This document shows, piece after piece, positions 1 to 8,608 of a stretch of DNA of 47,746 bases. A model generated the notes under the pieces. It saw only the letters and a program-made list of their open reading frames with translations, made no database searches and was not told the origin of the DNA. This stretch comes from Bacteroidia bacterium. GTDB lineage: Bacteria; Bacteroidota; Bacteroidia; Bacteroidales; VadinHA17. The position numbers and the translations under genes were made by a program. The stretch's first letter is position 1. Each line of letters opens with the position of its first letter. The stretch is taken from positions 1-47,746 of the forward strand of contig JAPLDX010000091.1 of NCBI GenBank assembly GCA_026391215.1, given 5' to 3'.

Positions 1-633
1 AAGCATATTGCCAAGGATTGCTGCCGTATAATCTGATCCTTCCCTGCCAAGTGTCGTTGAATGTCCGTTAGTTGTACCGCCAATGAAACCCTGTGTTACA
101 TAAACCAGTGATTTTCTAAAATCAAAAACAGATTTGATCACAGTGAAGCTATCCTCCCATAGAATATTGGCATCCCTGTACCTTTCATCGGTCAGCAGGT
201 AATCACGGATATCAATCCATTCAGCATTGATACCAGTTTTCTTAAGAAATTCAGCAATTATTATTGTCGACCATATTTCACCATATGAAACAATCTGGTC
301 ATATTCAAAATCATATCCTGATTGTGTTGCATCTTTCAGATACTTTTTAAGCCTTGCAAATGAGTCGTCTATTTTACTTTTTGCAGTATTTTCTGATATA
401 AAAAGCTCCTCAGTAACGGATGCGTGATAACTGTATATATCATCAAGATGATCCTTATAATTTTTATCGCCTGCCAGCCATGTTTTCAGTACTTTTTCAA
501 GTGCATTTGTCGTTTTCCCGAATGCCGAAACAACAATTACAAGGTTGTCATGTTCACCTGCAACTATTTTAGCGAGGTTGCTTATTCCTGCAGCATCCTT
601 TACAGAGGCACCTCCGAATTTAAATACCTTCAT
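1..633 (-). CDS. lysC: Aspartate kinase, N-terminal part (cut by window edge)
   Basis: The reverse strand from 633 down to base 1 is open for 211 codons, starting MKVFKFGGASVKDA, and continues beyond the window. KFGGASV is the N-terminal ATP/aspartate-binding motif of the amino-acid kinase fold. A second family motif, TTLGREGSDYTAA, lies at about residues 196-208. The enzyme phosphorylates aspartate, the first step towards lysine, threonine, methionine and diaminopimelate. Only the catalytic domain is visible, so it cannot be told whether the protein is a stand-alone kinase with ACT domains or a fusion with homoserine dehydrogenase. It lies 85 bp downstream of the permease array and has its own promoter candidate, so it is probably an independent transcription unit. 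Confidence 0.93.
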   Translation of the reverse strand, partial: MKVFKFGGASVKDAAGISNLAKIVAGEHDNLVIVVSAFGKTTNALEKVLKTWLAGDKNYKDHLDDIYSYHASVTEELFISENTAKSKIDDSFARLKKYLKDATQSGYDFEYDQIVSYGEIWSTIIIAEFLKKTGINAEWIDIRDYLLTDERYRDANILWEDSFTVIKSVFDFRKSLVYVTQGFIGGTTNGHSTTLGREGSDYTAAILGNML

Positions 634-675
634 AAAACAGAATTTGCGGTAAAATTAGGATTCCGGTTTAGAATT

Positions 676-707
676 CAATTCTATTCTAATGGATTTTTTA
701 CCACAAA
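676..707 (-). promoter_or_regulatory. Candidate Bacteroidota sigma-A promoter for the aspartate kinase gene
   Basis: On the minus strand TTTG (704-707) is followed after 20 bases by TAGAATTG (676-683). This matches the Bacteroidota pattern TTTG / TAnnTTTG with one mismatch in the -7 box. The start codon lies about 43 bases downstream of the -7 box. The call rests on pattern matching only. Confidence 0.4.
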
Positions 708-718
708 GAACACATAGA

Positions 719-3121
719 TCACTCATACCTCAATGCTTCAATCGGATTTCTTGTTGCTGCCCGCCAGCTTTGCCAGCTGACAGTTATCAGAGCTATACCG
801 ATAGCAATTACTCCTGAAAGTACAAAAATCCACCAGCTGATTTCTGTCCTGTATGCGTAGTTTTGAAGCCATTTATTCATAACGTACCAGGCAACGGGAG
901 CAGCAATCACAATTGCAATCACGACCCATTTCACAAAGTCTTTATTCAATAAACCCAGCACCTGGACTATTCTGGCGCCATTTGTTTTGCGGATCCCTAT
1001 TTCCTTTGTGCGCCGGGTAATTGAATAAGCAGATAACCCTGATAAGCCGAGACAGGCAATGATTATTGCCAGTATAGAACTTGCAAGGAATAATCCGCTA
1101 AAACGCTGTTCTCCCAGGTATTGTTCATCATAGAAATCGTCCAGGAAAAAATAATTAAAAGGATTTCCCGGGTAGTGTTCAATCCATATCTTCTCTAATT
1201 CCGGGATAAGCTGATCTATACCAGCCATATTTACTTTAATGGTATAGAAAGTATTTGCAGGCTGATTGAAGAATGTAATTGGACTGGGCAGCTCTTTTAA
1301 TGATTGCTGATTAAAATCATTGATAACAGCCTTTATGGATACTTCCTGGCTGCCTCCTCTCAGGATTTTTCCAACAGTGCTCTCTGCATCTTTAAAGTCA
1401 TAATATGTAAGTGCTGATTCATTTAATATAATATTATTGGATTCCTCCATAAAGGCTGCACCAAAATTTCCCCCTGCCAGTATAGTCAGTCCATAAGTAC
1501 TAAAGAACTGATTATCAACATAATAAGCATCTATTCTTTTTTCGGTATTACGTCCCTCAACAGGAATCCCAAAAACACGCGAGTTTTTGATTTCTGTCCC
1601 GGGCACATTAGATGAGGCTGTGATGTTACTGACCATAGACTGGGCTTTTATGTCATTTTTGAAAGATTCCAGGCTGTTCATGTATGATTCAAATGTGTTG
1701 GCCTTGATTATCCTGGGACCATCAATAACCAATAATCCTTCCTTATCAAAACCCAGATCATGATTGAGCATGAAATTAACCTGACGATAAATAGTAATTG
1801 TGCAAATGATCAGAATAACAGAAATTGTAAACTGGAAAACAACAAGAAAATTCTTAAGCCTGCTTATCCACACGGAACCTGTTGGATTTTTCCCTTTTAA
1901 TACCAAGCTGGGAGTAAATCGTGAAATATATATTGCAGGCAATAATCCTGTGAATAAGGATCCTGCAACAAGCAATAGAACAAATAGGAGCAGTACAATC
2001 AGGTAATTGATCTGAAGCGGGCTTTGCATAACCTGCTTAAAGAAAGGAAGTAAGAGCAAGACGCTGGAAAGACTTACAACCAACGCAAGAAGGTTCAGTA
2101 ACACTGACTCTGTCAGGAACTGGAAAATAAGGTCTTTCTTCAATGCTCCTGATACTTTGCGGATTCCTACTTCATGAGTTCTTTCTATTGAACGTGATGT
2201 CGCCAGATTGATATAATTTATAAAAGCAATCAATAATACAAGGCAGGCAATAATACCAAGTGAAACCACATTACGATAACTACCATTGACTTCTAATTCG
2301 TTACTGACAGATGAATGTAAATGAATGTCTGTAAGTTTTACCAATCTATATTCAAGCAGGAAGAAAGCTTCCTTCATAAATTTTCCGATGAAGGTTTCAG
2401 GTATCTGGGGCAACTTTGCCTGTAATGCTTCAGGATCTGCTCCAGGAGCCAGAAGAATATAAGAATATACCGTTTCACTCACCCAGTAACTATCCCAATA
2501 TTGTGAGTTCTTTATTAGATTCTCATATGAAAGGAGAATATCAAACTTTAAATGAGAATTTCCAGGTATTGATTTTACGATTCCAGCCACCTCAAAATCA
2601 CTTGCACCGTCAAGAGTGATCATTTTTCCCATCGGATTTTCGTCACCAAAATATTTCCGGGCGGTTTCTTCTGTAATTACAGCATGATTAATAGCAAGAA
2701 GGCTGGAATCAGCTTTCCCCTCTAACAGCGGAAATGAAAAGAGATCAAAAAAAGATGACTGTGCAAATAAGATATTTTTTTCCTTAAAGGTTTTATCCCC
2801 ATATTTTACAAGACTTTCAGTTCGATAAAAACGTGTATAACCTTCAACTTCAGGGAACATATTCTTTATTTCCTTCCCAACGCCGGTTGATCCTGACGCA
2901 GAATGCTGTTCAAGAATACCTTCTTCGTATAAAAGATAATCAACCCTGTATATGTTATTGGCATTTTCATGAAACTTGTCGTACGAAGTCTCTGCTTTTA
3001 TCCATAGCACAATAAGGATAAACGCAGTAATTCCGATGGTTAATCCTAAAAGGTTAATAAAAAAATACCCCTTGTTTAACATCAGGTTCCTGATGGTCAA
3101 TTTTAAGTAGTTTCTGAACAT
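719..3121 (-). CDS. FtsX/MacB-type ABC permease P1 (last gene of the array)
   Basis: This 800-residue integral inner-membrane protein has two internally repeated halves. Each half has a membrane helix (about 20-42 and 424-446), a large periplasmic MacB_PCD-type domain and a three-helix FtsX domain. The SYDKFHENANNIYRV stretch just after helix 1 is typical of Bacteroidota members. Two cytoplasmic coupling motifs are intact, HEVGIRKVSGA (about 316-326) and KEIGIRKTNGA (about 715-725); in the MacB family these contact the ATPase. It ends with the array-wide tail SWQSWRAATRNPIEALRYE. It follows P2 after 36 bp and is the promoter-distal gene. The family exports or extracts envelope substrates in a mechanotransmission mode; the substrate here is unknown. 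Confidence 0.92.
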   Translation of the reverse strand: MFRNYLKLTIRNLMLNKGYFFINLLGLTIGITAFILIVLWIKAETSYDKFHENANNIYRVDYLLYEEGILEQHSASGSTGVGKEIKNMFPEVEGYTRFYRTESLVKYGDKTFKEKNILFAQSSFFDLFSFPLLEGKADSSLLAINHAVITEETARKYFGDENPMGKMITLDGASDFEVAGIVKSIPGNSHLKFDILLSYENLIKNSQYWDSYWVSETVYSYILLAPGADPEALQAKLPQIPETFIGKFMKEAFFLLEYRLVKLTDIHLHSSVSNELEVNGSYRNVVSLGIIACLVLLIAFINYINLATSRSIERTHEVGIRKVSGALKKDLIFQFLTESVLLNLLALVVSLSSVLLLLPFFKQVMQSPLQINYLIVLLLFVLLLVAGSLFTGLLPAIYISRFTPSLVLKGKNPTGSVWISRLKNFLVVFQFTISVILIICTITIYRQVNFMLNHDLGFDKEGLLVIDGPRIIKANTFESYMNSLESFKNDIKAQSMVSNITASSNVPGTEIKNSRVFGIPVEGRNTEKRIDAYYVDNQFFSTYGLTILAGGNFGAAFMEESNNIILNESALTYYDFKDAESTVGKILRGGSQEVSIKAVINDFNQQSLKELPSPITFFNQPANTFYTIKVNMAGIDQLIPELEKIWIEHYPGNPFNYFFLDDFYDEQYLGEQRFSGLFLASSILAIIIACLGLSGLSAYSITRRTKEIGIRKTNGARIVQVLGLLNKDFVKWVVIAIVIAAPVAWYVMNKWLQNYAYRTEISWWIFVLSGVIAIGIALITVSWQSWRAATRNPIEALRYE

Positions 3122-3157
3122 GGTTTTCTTTAATGATTATTAAAGGTACCACCTTTT

Positions 3158-5557
3158 CTATTCATAGCGTAATGCTTCAACCGGATTTCTTGTCGCTGCC
3201 CGCCAGCTTTGCCAGCTGACTGTTGCCAGCGCAATAATAAGAGCCAGTAAACCAGCCAGGACAAAAATCCACCAGCTTAATTCAGTTTTGTAAATAAAGT
3301 TCTGAAGCCATTTGTGCATTACATACCATGCGACCGGAGATGCAATGAGAAATGCGACCACAACCCATATTATGAATTCCTTATTAAGTAAAATCAATAT
3401 TTCTGAACCTTTTGCGCCGGACACTCGCCTTATTCCTATTTCCTTGGTACGACGGTCAATTGAAAACACAGCCATTCCAAGTATTCCAAGAATGGAAATT
3501 ACTATTGCCAGGATTCCAAAAGCAAGTGTAATGTTTTTTAATCGTGTTTCAGCCTGGTATGTTTCGTCAAGCAGATCATCAAAAAATGAATAGGAAAGCT
3601 CCCTGTCGTCCCTGTTCTTTTTATATATGTCACGGATATAATTAAGAGTTTCAGTAGTATTCCCTGGTGCAATGCGTACATTCATCGTCTGAATGGCTTC
3701 AGGATTGTTTGACAAAACAACAGGTTCTATAGCATAATGCAATGATCTGAAATGAAAATCTTTAACTACTCCGACAATCACATTTGTCCCTGTTCTTTGC
3801 CCGATCGGATCTTCAAAGCCAAGCATCTTCTCAGCGGTTTCGTTTATTACTATCGGGATAGATACAGCATATTCTTTATCTTCTTTCTTGCTCTTTCTTG
3901 CTTTGTCGAATTCTTCCCAATAAGCATCGGAACTCATTTGCAAAAACTGACCTTTTTTTATTTCAAGCTTATATGTTTTTTCAAAGTCTTCATCAACAAA
4001 AAAATGATTGACCTGAAGCGTATCCATACTCCCCTGGTGACTCAAAGGAAGCCCGCTTTTGAATCCGCCATATATTGGTGCGGAGGTGCTTGCAGACACA
4101 CTTAATATCCTTGGATTTCGAAGTAATTCCTCCTTAAATTCTTTATTGTCATACCATAAACCGGTAGGAATAACAACAACATTTTTATAATCAATACCAA
4201 GGTCCTTATTATGAATGTAGTTTAATTGCCTGATAAACAGTATAGTTGCAATAACAATGAAAATTGCTATTGTAAACTGAACTGTTACAAGCACCCTGAT
4301 AAAATTACTTCTTGAACCTGATAATGAGCCTCTTCTGAAGATCCCAACCGGACTAAACGATGACAGATAAACTGCCGGATAAATGCCTGAAATAATACCT
4401 ACCATCAGGGTCAGCAGGAACAGGTTAATAATCAGTCCAGGTCGAAAATTAAAGACCAGCTCTTTCGAGGAAATAGTGTTAAACCAGGGAAGAATGAACC
4501 ATACAACAATGAGCGCTGCGATGGTTGCCGCAAAAGTTTGAATAACAGATTCGAGCATAAATTGTTTGAAGATGCTTATCCTGCTCCCGCCGTTTGTTTT
4601 CCTGATACCTATTTCAACAGAACGTTCCGAAGCCCTGGCTACAGATAAGGTCGAGAAGTTTAATGAAGCCATAAGAATTATGAGGAATGCAAGTCCTGAG
4701 AAGATCCATACATACTTATAACTTCCCGGATTCTTAGTATAATAATCATTTGAATAATCTGAATAGAGATGGATATCAGCAAGAGGCTGAAATACCAGCT
4801 TGTCGGTAAGCTTCGAATACCGGCTGATATGATTTGATATTGCCTTCAGAAACTGGCCATCTACCTGAGCATCCTTTCTGAGCTTGATATATACTCTCAC
4901 AAAGCCCCTGTCTCCCCAGTTATTTGAATAAAGTGAATGACGATTGTTTTTATCTGATTGTATAAATCCAAAATCAATATGACTTTGTTCAGGGATGCGG
5001 ATAACACCACTTACCTTGTACACTTCCCGGCCGAATTTATCACTGATCACTGTTTTCCCTGAAGCAGATTCATTTCCGAATAATCTTTTTGCTGTCTTTT
5101 CCGAAAGAACGATGTTATCGGGATTTGTAAAAGCTCCCTCAGAAGAACCTTCCAAAAACCTGAATCCTCCGAAAACCTTAAAAAAGTCTTCATTGGTCCA
5201 GCACATCCTGGCTTCAATTTTATCTCCTCCTGATTCCAGTTTCAATGGAGAGTCTTCTGAACTGTAATCTATATATGTAGCAGCCTCTATCTGATCATAA
5301 TCCATTTTCATAGTTTCAGCTACAGGACGATAACACATGGGCGATTTTATTATTTCCTTTCCTTGTTTCGATAAAGTAAGTACACGGAATATCCTCCGGA
5401 AATCGGGATGGAACTTATCATAGCTGAATTCGTTATAAACCCACAGGTATATTAAAAGACTGGCTGCGATACCAATAGTAAAGCCCGTAAAAGTGATTAT
5501 TGAATAGACAGGTTTCCGGGACATATTACGTAATACTATTTTTAAATAGTTACTCAT
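3158..5557 (-). CDS. FtsX/MacB-type ABC permease P2
   Basis: About 799 residues, with the same two-half MacB_PCD/FtsX plan as its neighbours. The chosen ATG gives MSNYLKIVLRNM, which aligns with the N-termini of the other permeases; an in-frame ATG and GTG lie 6 and 9 bases upstream. Helix 1 is followed by NEFSYDKFH and IFRVL. Both coupling loops are intact, VEIGIRKTNGG in the N-terminal half and KEIGIRRVSGA in the C-terminal half. The tail is SWQSWRAATRNPVEALRYE. It begins a few bases after the upstream propeller lipoprotein gene stops (5569), which strongly suggests shared transcription and translation with the two lipoproteins. The substrate is unknown. Confidence 0.92.
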   Translation of the reverse strand: MSNYLKIVLRNMSRKPVYSIITFTGFTIGIAASLLIYLWVYNEFSYDKFHPDFRRIFRVLTLSKQGKEIIKSPMCYRPVAETMKMDYDQIEAATYIDYSSEDSPLKLESGGDKIEARMCWTNEDFFKVFGGFRFLEGSSEGAFTNPDNIVLSEKTAKRLFGNESASGKTVISDKFGREVYKVSGVIRIPEQSHIDFGFIQSDKNNRHSLYSNNWGDRGFVRVYIKLRKDAQVDGQFLKAISNHISRYSKLTDKLVFQPLADIHLYSDYSNDYYTKNPGSYKYVWIFSGLAFLIILMASLNFSTLSVARASERSVEIGIRKTNGGSRISIFKQFMLESVIQTFAATIAALIVVWFILPWFNTISSKELVFNFRPGLIINLFLLTLMVGIISGIYPAVYLSSFSPVGIFRRGSLSGSRSNFIRVLVTVQFTIAIFIVIATILFIRQLNYIHNKDLGIDYKNVVVIPTGLWYDNKEFKEELLRNPRILSVSASTSAPIYGGFKSGLPLSHQGSMDTLQVNHFFVDEDFEKTYKLEIKKGQFLQMSSDAYWEEFDKARKSKKEDKEYAVSIPIVINETAEKMLGFEDPIGQRTGTNVIVGVVKDFHFRSLHYAIEPVVLSNNPEAIQTMNVRIAPGNTTETLNYIRDIYKKNRDDRELSYSFFDDLLDETYQAETRLKNITLAFGILAIVISILGILGMAVFSIDRRTKEIGIRRVSGAKGSEILILLNKEFIIWVVVAFLIASPVAWYVMHKWLQNFIYKTELSWWIFVLAGLLALIIALATVSWQSWRAATRNPVEALRYE

Positions 5558-5568
5558 TGGCATCACAT

Positions 5569-7092
5569 TTATTTGATTATCATAAGTATATCTTCATTGT
5601 CCGCGACTGAAACCGCCAGCTTTTCCAGTTCTTCTTTTTTTTCTGAGGGGGCTCGAGAAAGCTTAAATTCATTCGATTTTATCCGTTCCTTCAGTTCACT
5701 TCCCTTCATAGGGAACATAATCTCACCATTTTGACTTATCATATATGACAGGGGCCACACCGGGACTCCGCCATCAATATTATTTTCCAGAATTTCAGGG
5801 GAATAATTTAAAGGATCACCTTTAATGATTGTTAACAGGCGGTTCAGTTTTGAATAGATAGCATGATAGATTTTAACCGTTTTGTTTTTTCTGGTATCAG
5901 GACAATCATAATCATCTTTTGTGAAAGTCAGGAAGATATAATTCTCTGTCTCAGCCCAATCTTCCGGAATGATTCTTCCTGTAAGGTCAAAGCCGGGATC
6001 AACACCTTCCTGCCTTGAGACTTTATATTCACCAAGTTCAAGCACATAAACAGGTATCATACGATTTGGCGGACTAATCCTGAAAACCGTATCGTTGAAA
6101 GCGGGACGATAGAAAAACCTTCCACCCGATTCATAATTTGTGCCGCCATCGGTGCCCCTCTGCATAATTTTTGTATAGTTAACCAGCTTTTCAAGGCGGG
6201 TAAATTCTGATAATGTATCTCCAAGGTTGTTAAGAACAATCAGCATGTTTTCACCACGAGCGGGAAGGATATATGAATCATGATCGAGCAAATAAGTACC
6301 TAAATCCATAAAAAAACCTTCAGGTGAACCGCCGAACATCCCCTGGTGTTTTCGGGGAGGTGGCGGAACAGTGTTCCCATGATTCAGATCAATAGCAATT
6401 TCACCCAAGCCGGAAATCTGATCCGGATTTTCAGGATCAAATTTGTATTCAGGCTTCAGCTGAACAGAGGAACAGTCATATTTCATTAAATATTTCTGCC
6501 CGGTAATATTATTACTGTAATAATAAAACAAATTGTCGCCGTCAGCCTGAACAGAAAATCCTCCACCCTTCAGATAATAATCGTTCCGGAATAGTAACCT
6601 GTCCGCATCAACCATTACTCCGCTCATTTCATTTTTTACAATTGAACGCAGGTATTTGCCTGATTTTGAATACAGATGAATCCCATACAGATTAAGAGCA
6701 ACTATATAGTTGTCCATAATGTAATATTTGAATTTCAGATCCTTTGGTATTGTTGAATCAGGGACAGGTTCTATTCTTACATATGAGATCGTTGAGGCTA
6801 CATCCGATAATTTTATTTCACTTATATTGTTCAGGCTCCCGGCAATATCAATATTTAAAGGTGTATGTTTTGGATCAACAGATCTGTCTTCTTTAAAATG
6901 AAGTCCATTCGAAAGCCTGTTCAATGAATCTGATAATTGTTTTTCCCGGGCAGCTTTCTCTGTCTCATTTTTTTCCTGAAGAAGGATTTGATTTACCAGT
7001 TCCTGTTCATTGGTTTGAAGACGGTTACGGTGACATGACAGATTTATGATCAGTACCAGAAAGATTATTGATATTATTAATGAGTTTCTCAT
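5569..7092 (-). CDS. Beta-propeller lipoprotein, first of a pair (6-bladed propeller-like)
   Basis: 507 residues. A lipoprotein signal ends at Cys20 (LIINLSC), so the mature protein should be lipid-anchored and face the periplasm or the surface. Cys20 is followed by a charged, probably helical tether (NRLQTNEQELVNQI onwards, to about residue 70). The stretch IKLSDVASTISYVRIEP at about 93 resembles the opening blade of the Bacteroidota 6-bladed beta-propeller/DUF4221-like lipoproteins, as does YSKSGKYLRSI. The function of these families is poorly known. Its start overlaps the stop of the paralogous gene at 7089 by four bases (ATGA), and P2 follows almost immediately, so it is embedded in the permease operon. 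A periplasmic partner or sensor of the permeases is an inference from position only. Confidence 0.75.
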   Translation of the reverse strand: MRNSLIISIIFLVLIINLSCHRNRLQTNEQELVNQILLQEKNETEKAAREKQLSDSLNRLSNGLHFKEDRSVDPKHTPLNIDIAGSLNNISEIKLSDVASTISYVRIEPVPDSTIPKDLKFKYYIMDNYIVALNLYGIHLYSKSGKYLRSIVKNEMSGVMVDADRLLFRNDYYLKGGGFSVQADGDNLFYYYSNNITGQKYLMKYDCSSVQLKPEYKFDPENPDQISGLGEIAIDLNHGNTVPPPPRKHQGMFGGSPEGFFMDLGTYLLDHDSYILPARGENMLIVLNNLGDTLSEFTRLEKLVNYTKIMQRGTDGGTNYESGGRFFYRPAFNDTVFRISPPNRMIPVYVLELGEYKVSRQEGVDPGFDLTGRIIPEDWAETENYIFLTFTKDDYDCPDTRKNKTVKIYHAIYSKLNRLLTIIKGDPLNYSPEILENNIDGGVPVWPLSYMISQNGEIMFPMKGSELKERIKSNEFKLSRAPSEKKEELEKLAVSVADNEDILMIIK

Positions 7093-8588
7093 TTTACGAT
7101 CATAATAACCATATCTGTATTTTTCAATCCTGATGCCATTGAAAGATGCTTTCTCCGGTTTTCATCAGAAATAGCTGCTGCCTTAAATTCTTCAGAGTTT
7201 ACGAAATCCTTTATTATTTTCCCGGAAATAAGTTTCATCATTTCTCCATCAGGAGTTATAAAATCAGGCCAGAAACGCATACCTCCATCTATATCGTTTA
7301 CTATTCCTTCAGGGTATAAAGTAAAACCGGGCTGATGCAACATTTTCCCCCATTTCTTATCAAACAGGACATTATAGAACCTTACTGCATTCTTTTTTAT
7401 ATTATCAGGGGAATCATTATTCTGTGTGTATCTGATAAACAAAAAATTTGTTGTCTCATGAAGCGACATTAACATCAATTTCTGAGACAGGTCAAAATCA
7501 GGATCTAATGCATCACTGAAACTGACAGTAAGTTCACCAAAACTAATCACATAAACAGGTAGTAACCTTTCAGGCTCAATCAGCCTGAAGACAGTGTCAT
7601 TATATTCAGGTTTAATGGTCAGTAATCCTTCAGATTGATAGGTTATCAGATCAACAGGACGCCGATACACGCTCTTTGTAAAATCTACAATCCGCTCATA
7701 ATCAGTAAATTTACATATAGTATCGCCTGAGTTGTTATATGTGATAAGCATTGTTCCGGATTTACCTGAATTCCATTTGCTGTTTATGCCTGCCCAGGAA
7801 TCAGGACCAATACCAAATATTCTTTCAGGTTGATCAATGGGAAAATTGCCTGAAGTTATTAAAGTATCGCCAGGAATGCTTTGTTGCCCTGGTATTTCAG
7901 CCTGAGATTGAACAGGAGTACTTTTACCGGTACCAATTTTGTATTTCATTACCTGTCCTGTTCCGGCAGTTCCGTCATGGAATTCATAATAAAGATCCCC
8001 ATTTGTAAGATTAACGGGAATATGAGGCGGCACTCCAAAGAAATCATTCCCTCCATAGGAAACCATTTTACCGTAAAAATTTATTCCGGTTTTGTTTTCC
8101 CAGATTGTTTCCTGATATATACCCTGCATATTATATCTTATCACTCCGTACAATCCCTGGAAAATAATCTGTTCATCATCAGACCTTATCGTGGACATAA
8201 GTTCATCCCGGTAAAAAAAATGATCATAAAGAAGGATCGTATCCGGAGGCGTTTCGAGTTTCACATATCTTATTTCAGAAGCCACATCTGAAAGCTTTAA
8301 TGCACGGGAGCTGTTTAGTGTTCCGGGAATATCAATCCGTAAGGGCGGATTCTGAGTATCTGGTAACCGGTTTTCTTTTTTTCGCAGTCCGTATGAACTT
8401 TTCTTACCATAATTATCAGGATCATTGTTAAGGTTATTCTTCTCTTTCTCAGCTTTAGCCTTCTCACTGATCATAATCTCTTCAGCAAGTTCTTTTTCAT
8501 TTGTCTTTAGCCTATTGTGCCGACAGGAATTGCTAAAGAACATAATTACTCCCATCAGCATCAATATTAAAGGACTTCTCATTTTCAA
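7089..8588 (-). CDS. Beta-propeller lipoprotein, second of a pair
   Basis: 499 residues and a paralogue of the gene that follows it. The signal peptide ends at Cys22 (FFSNSC). The tether begins RHNRLKTNEKELAEEI, nearly matching the sibling's HRNRLQTNEQELVNQI, so the post-Cys segment is conserved and may be functional. The propeller-type opening ALKLSDVASEIRYVKLETPPDT is closer to family consensus than its sibling's. Both proteins share NDTVFR, DGGMRFWP/DGGVPVWP and EYNDTVF/AFNDTVF blocks in the second half. It lies 20 bp after P3 and overlaps the next gene by ATGA, so translational coupling is likely. No catalytic motif was recognised. A sensory or scaffolding role for the permeases is inferred from operon position. 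Confidence 0.75.
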   Translation of the reverse strand: MKMRSPLILMLMGVIMFFSNSCRHNRLKTNEKELAEEIMISEKAKAEKEKNNLNNDPDNYGKKSSYGLRKKENRLPDTQNPPLRIDIPGTLNSSRALKLSDVASEIRYVKLETPPDTILLYDHFFYRDELMSTIRSDDEQIIFQGLYGVIRYNMQGIYQETIWENKTGINFYGKMVSYGGNDFFGVPPHIPVNLTNGDLYYEFHDGTAGTGQVMKYKIGTGKSTPVQSQAEIPGQQSIPGDTLITSGNFPIDQPERIFGIGPDSWAGINSKWNSGKSGTMLITYNNSGDTICKFTDYERIVDFTKSVYRRPVDLITYQSEGLLTIKPEYNDTVFRLIEPERLLPVYVISFGELTVSFSDALDPDFDLSQKLMLMSLHETTNFLFIRYTQNNDSPDNIKKNAVRFYNVLFDKKWGKMLHQPGFTLYPEGIVNDIDGGMRFWPDFITPDGEMMKLISGKIIKDFVNSEEFKAAAISDENRRKHLSMASGLKNTDMVIMIVK

Positions 8589-8608
8589 ATTATATCATTT
8601 TCAAATAC

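Noticed and set aside
227..717. Two short plus-strand open frames
   Set aside because: They mostly run antisense to the aspartate kinase N-terminus, which has clear motifs on the minus strand.
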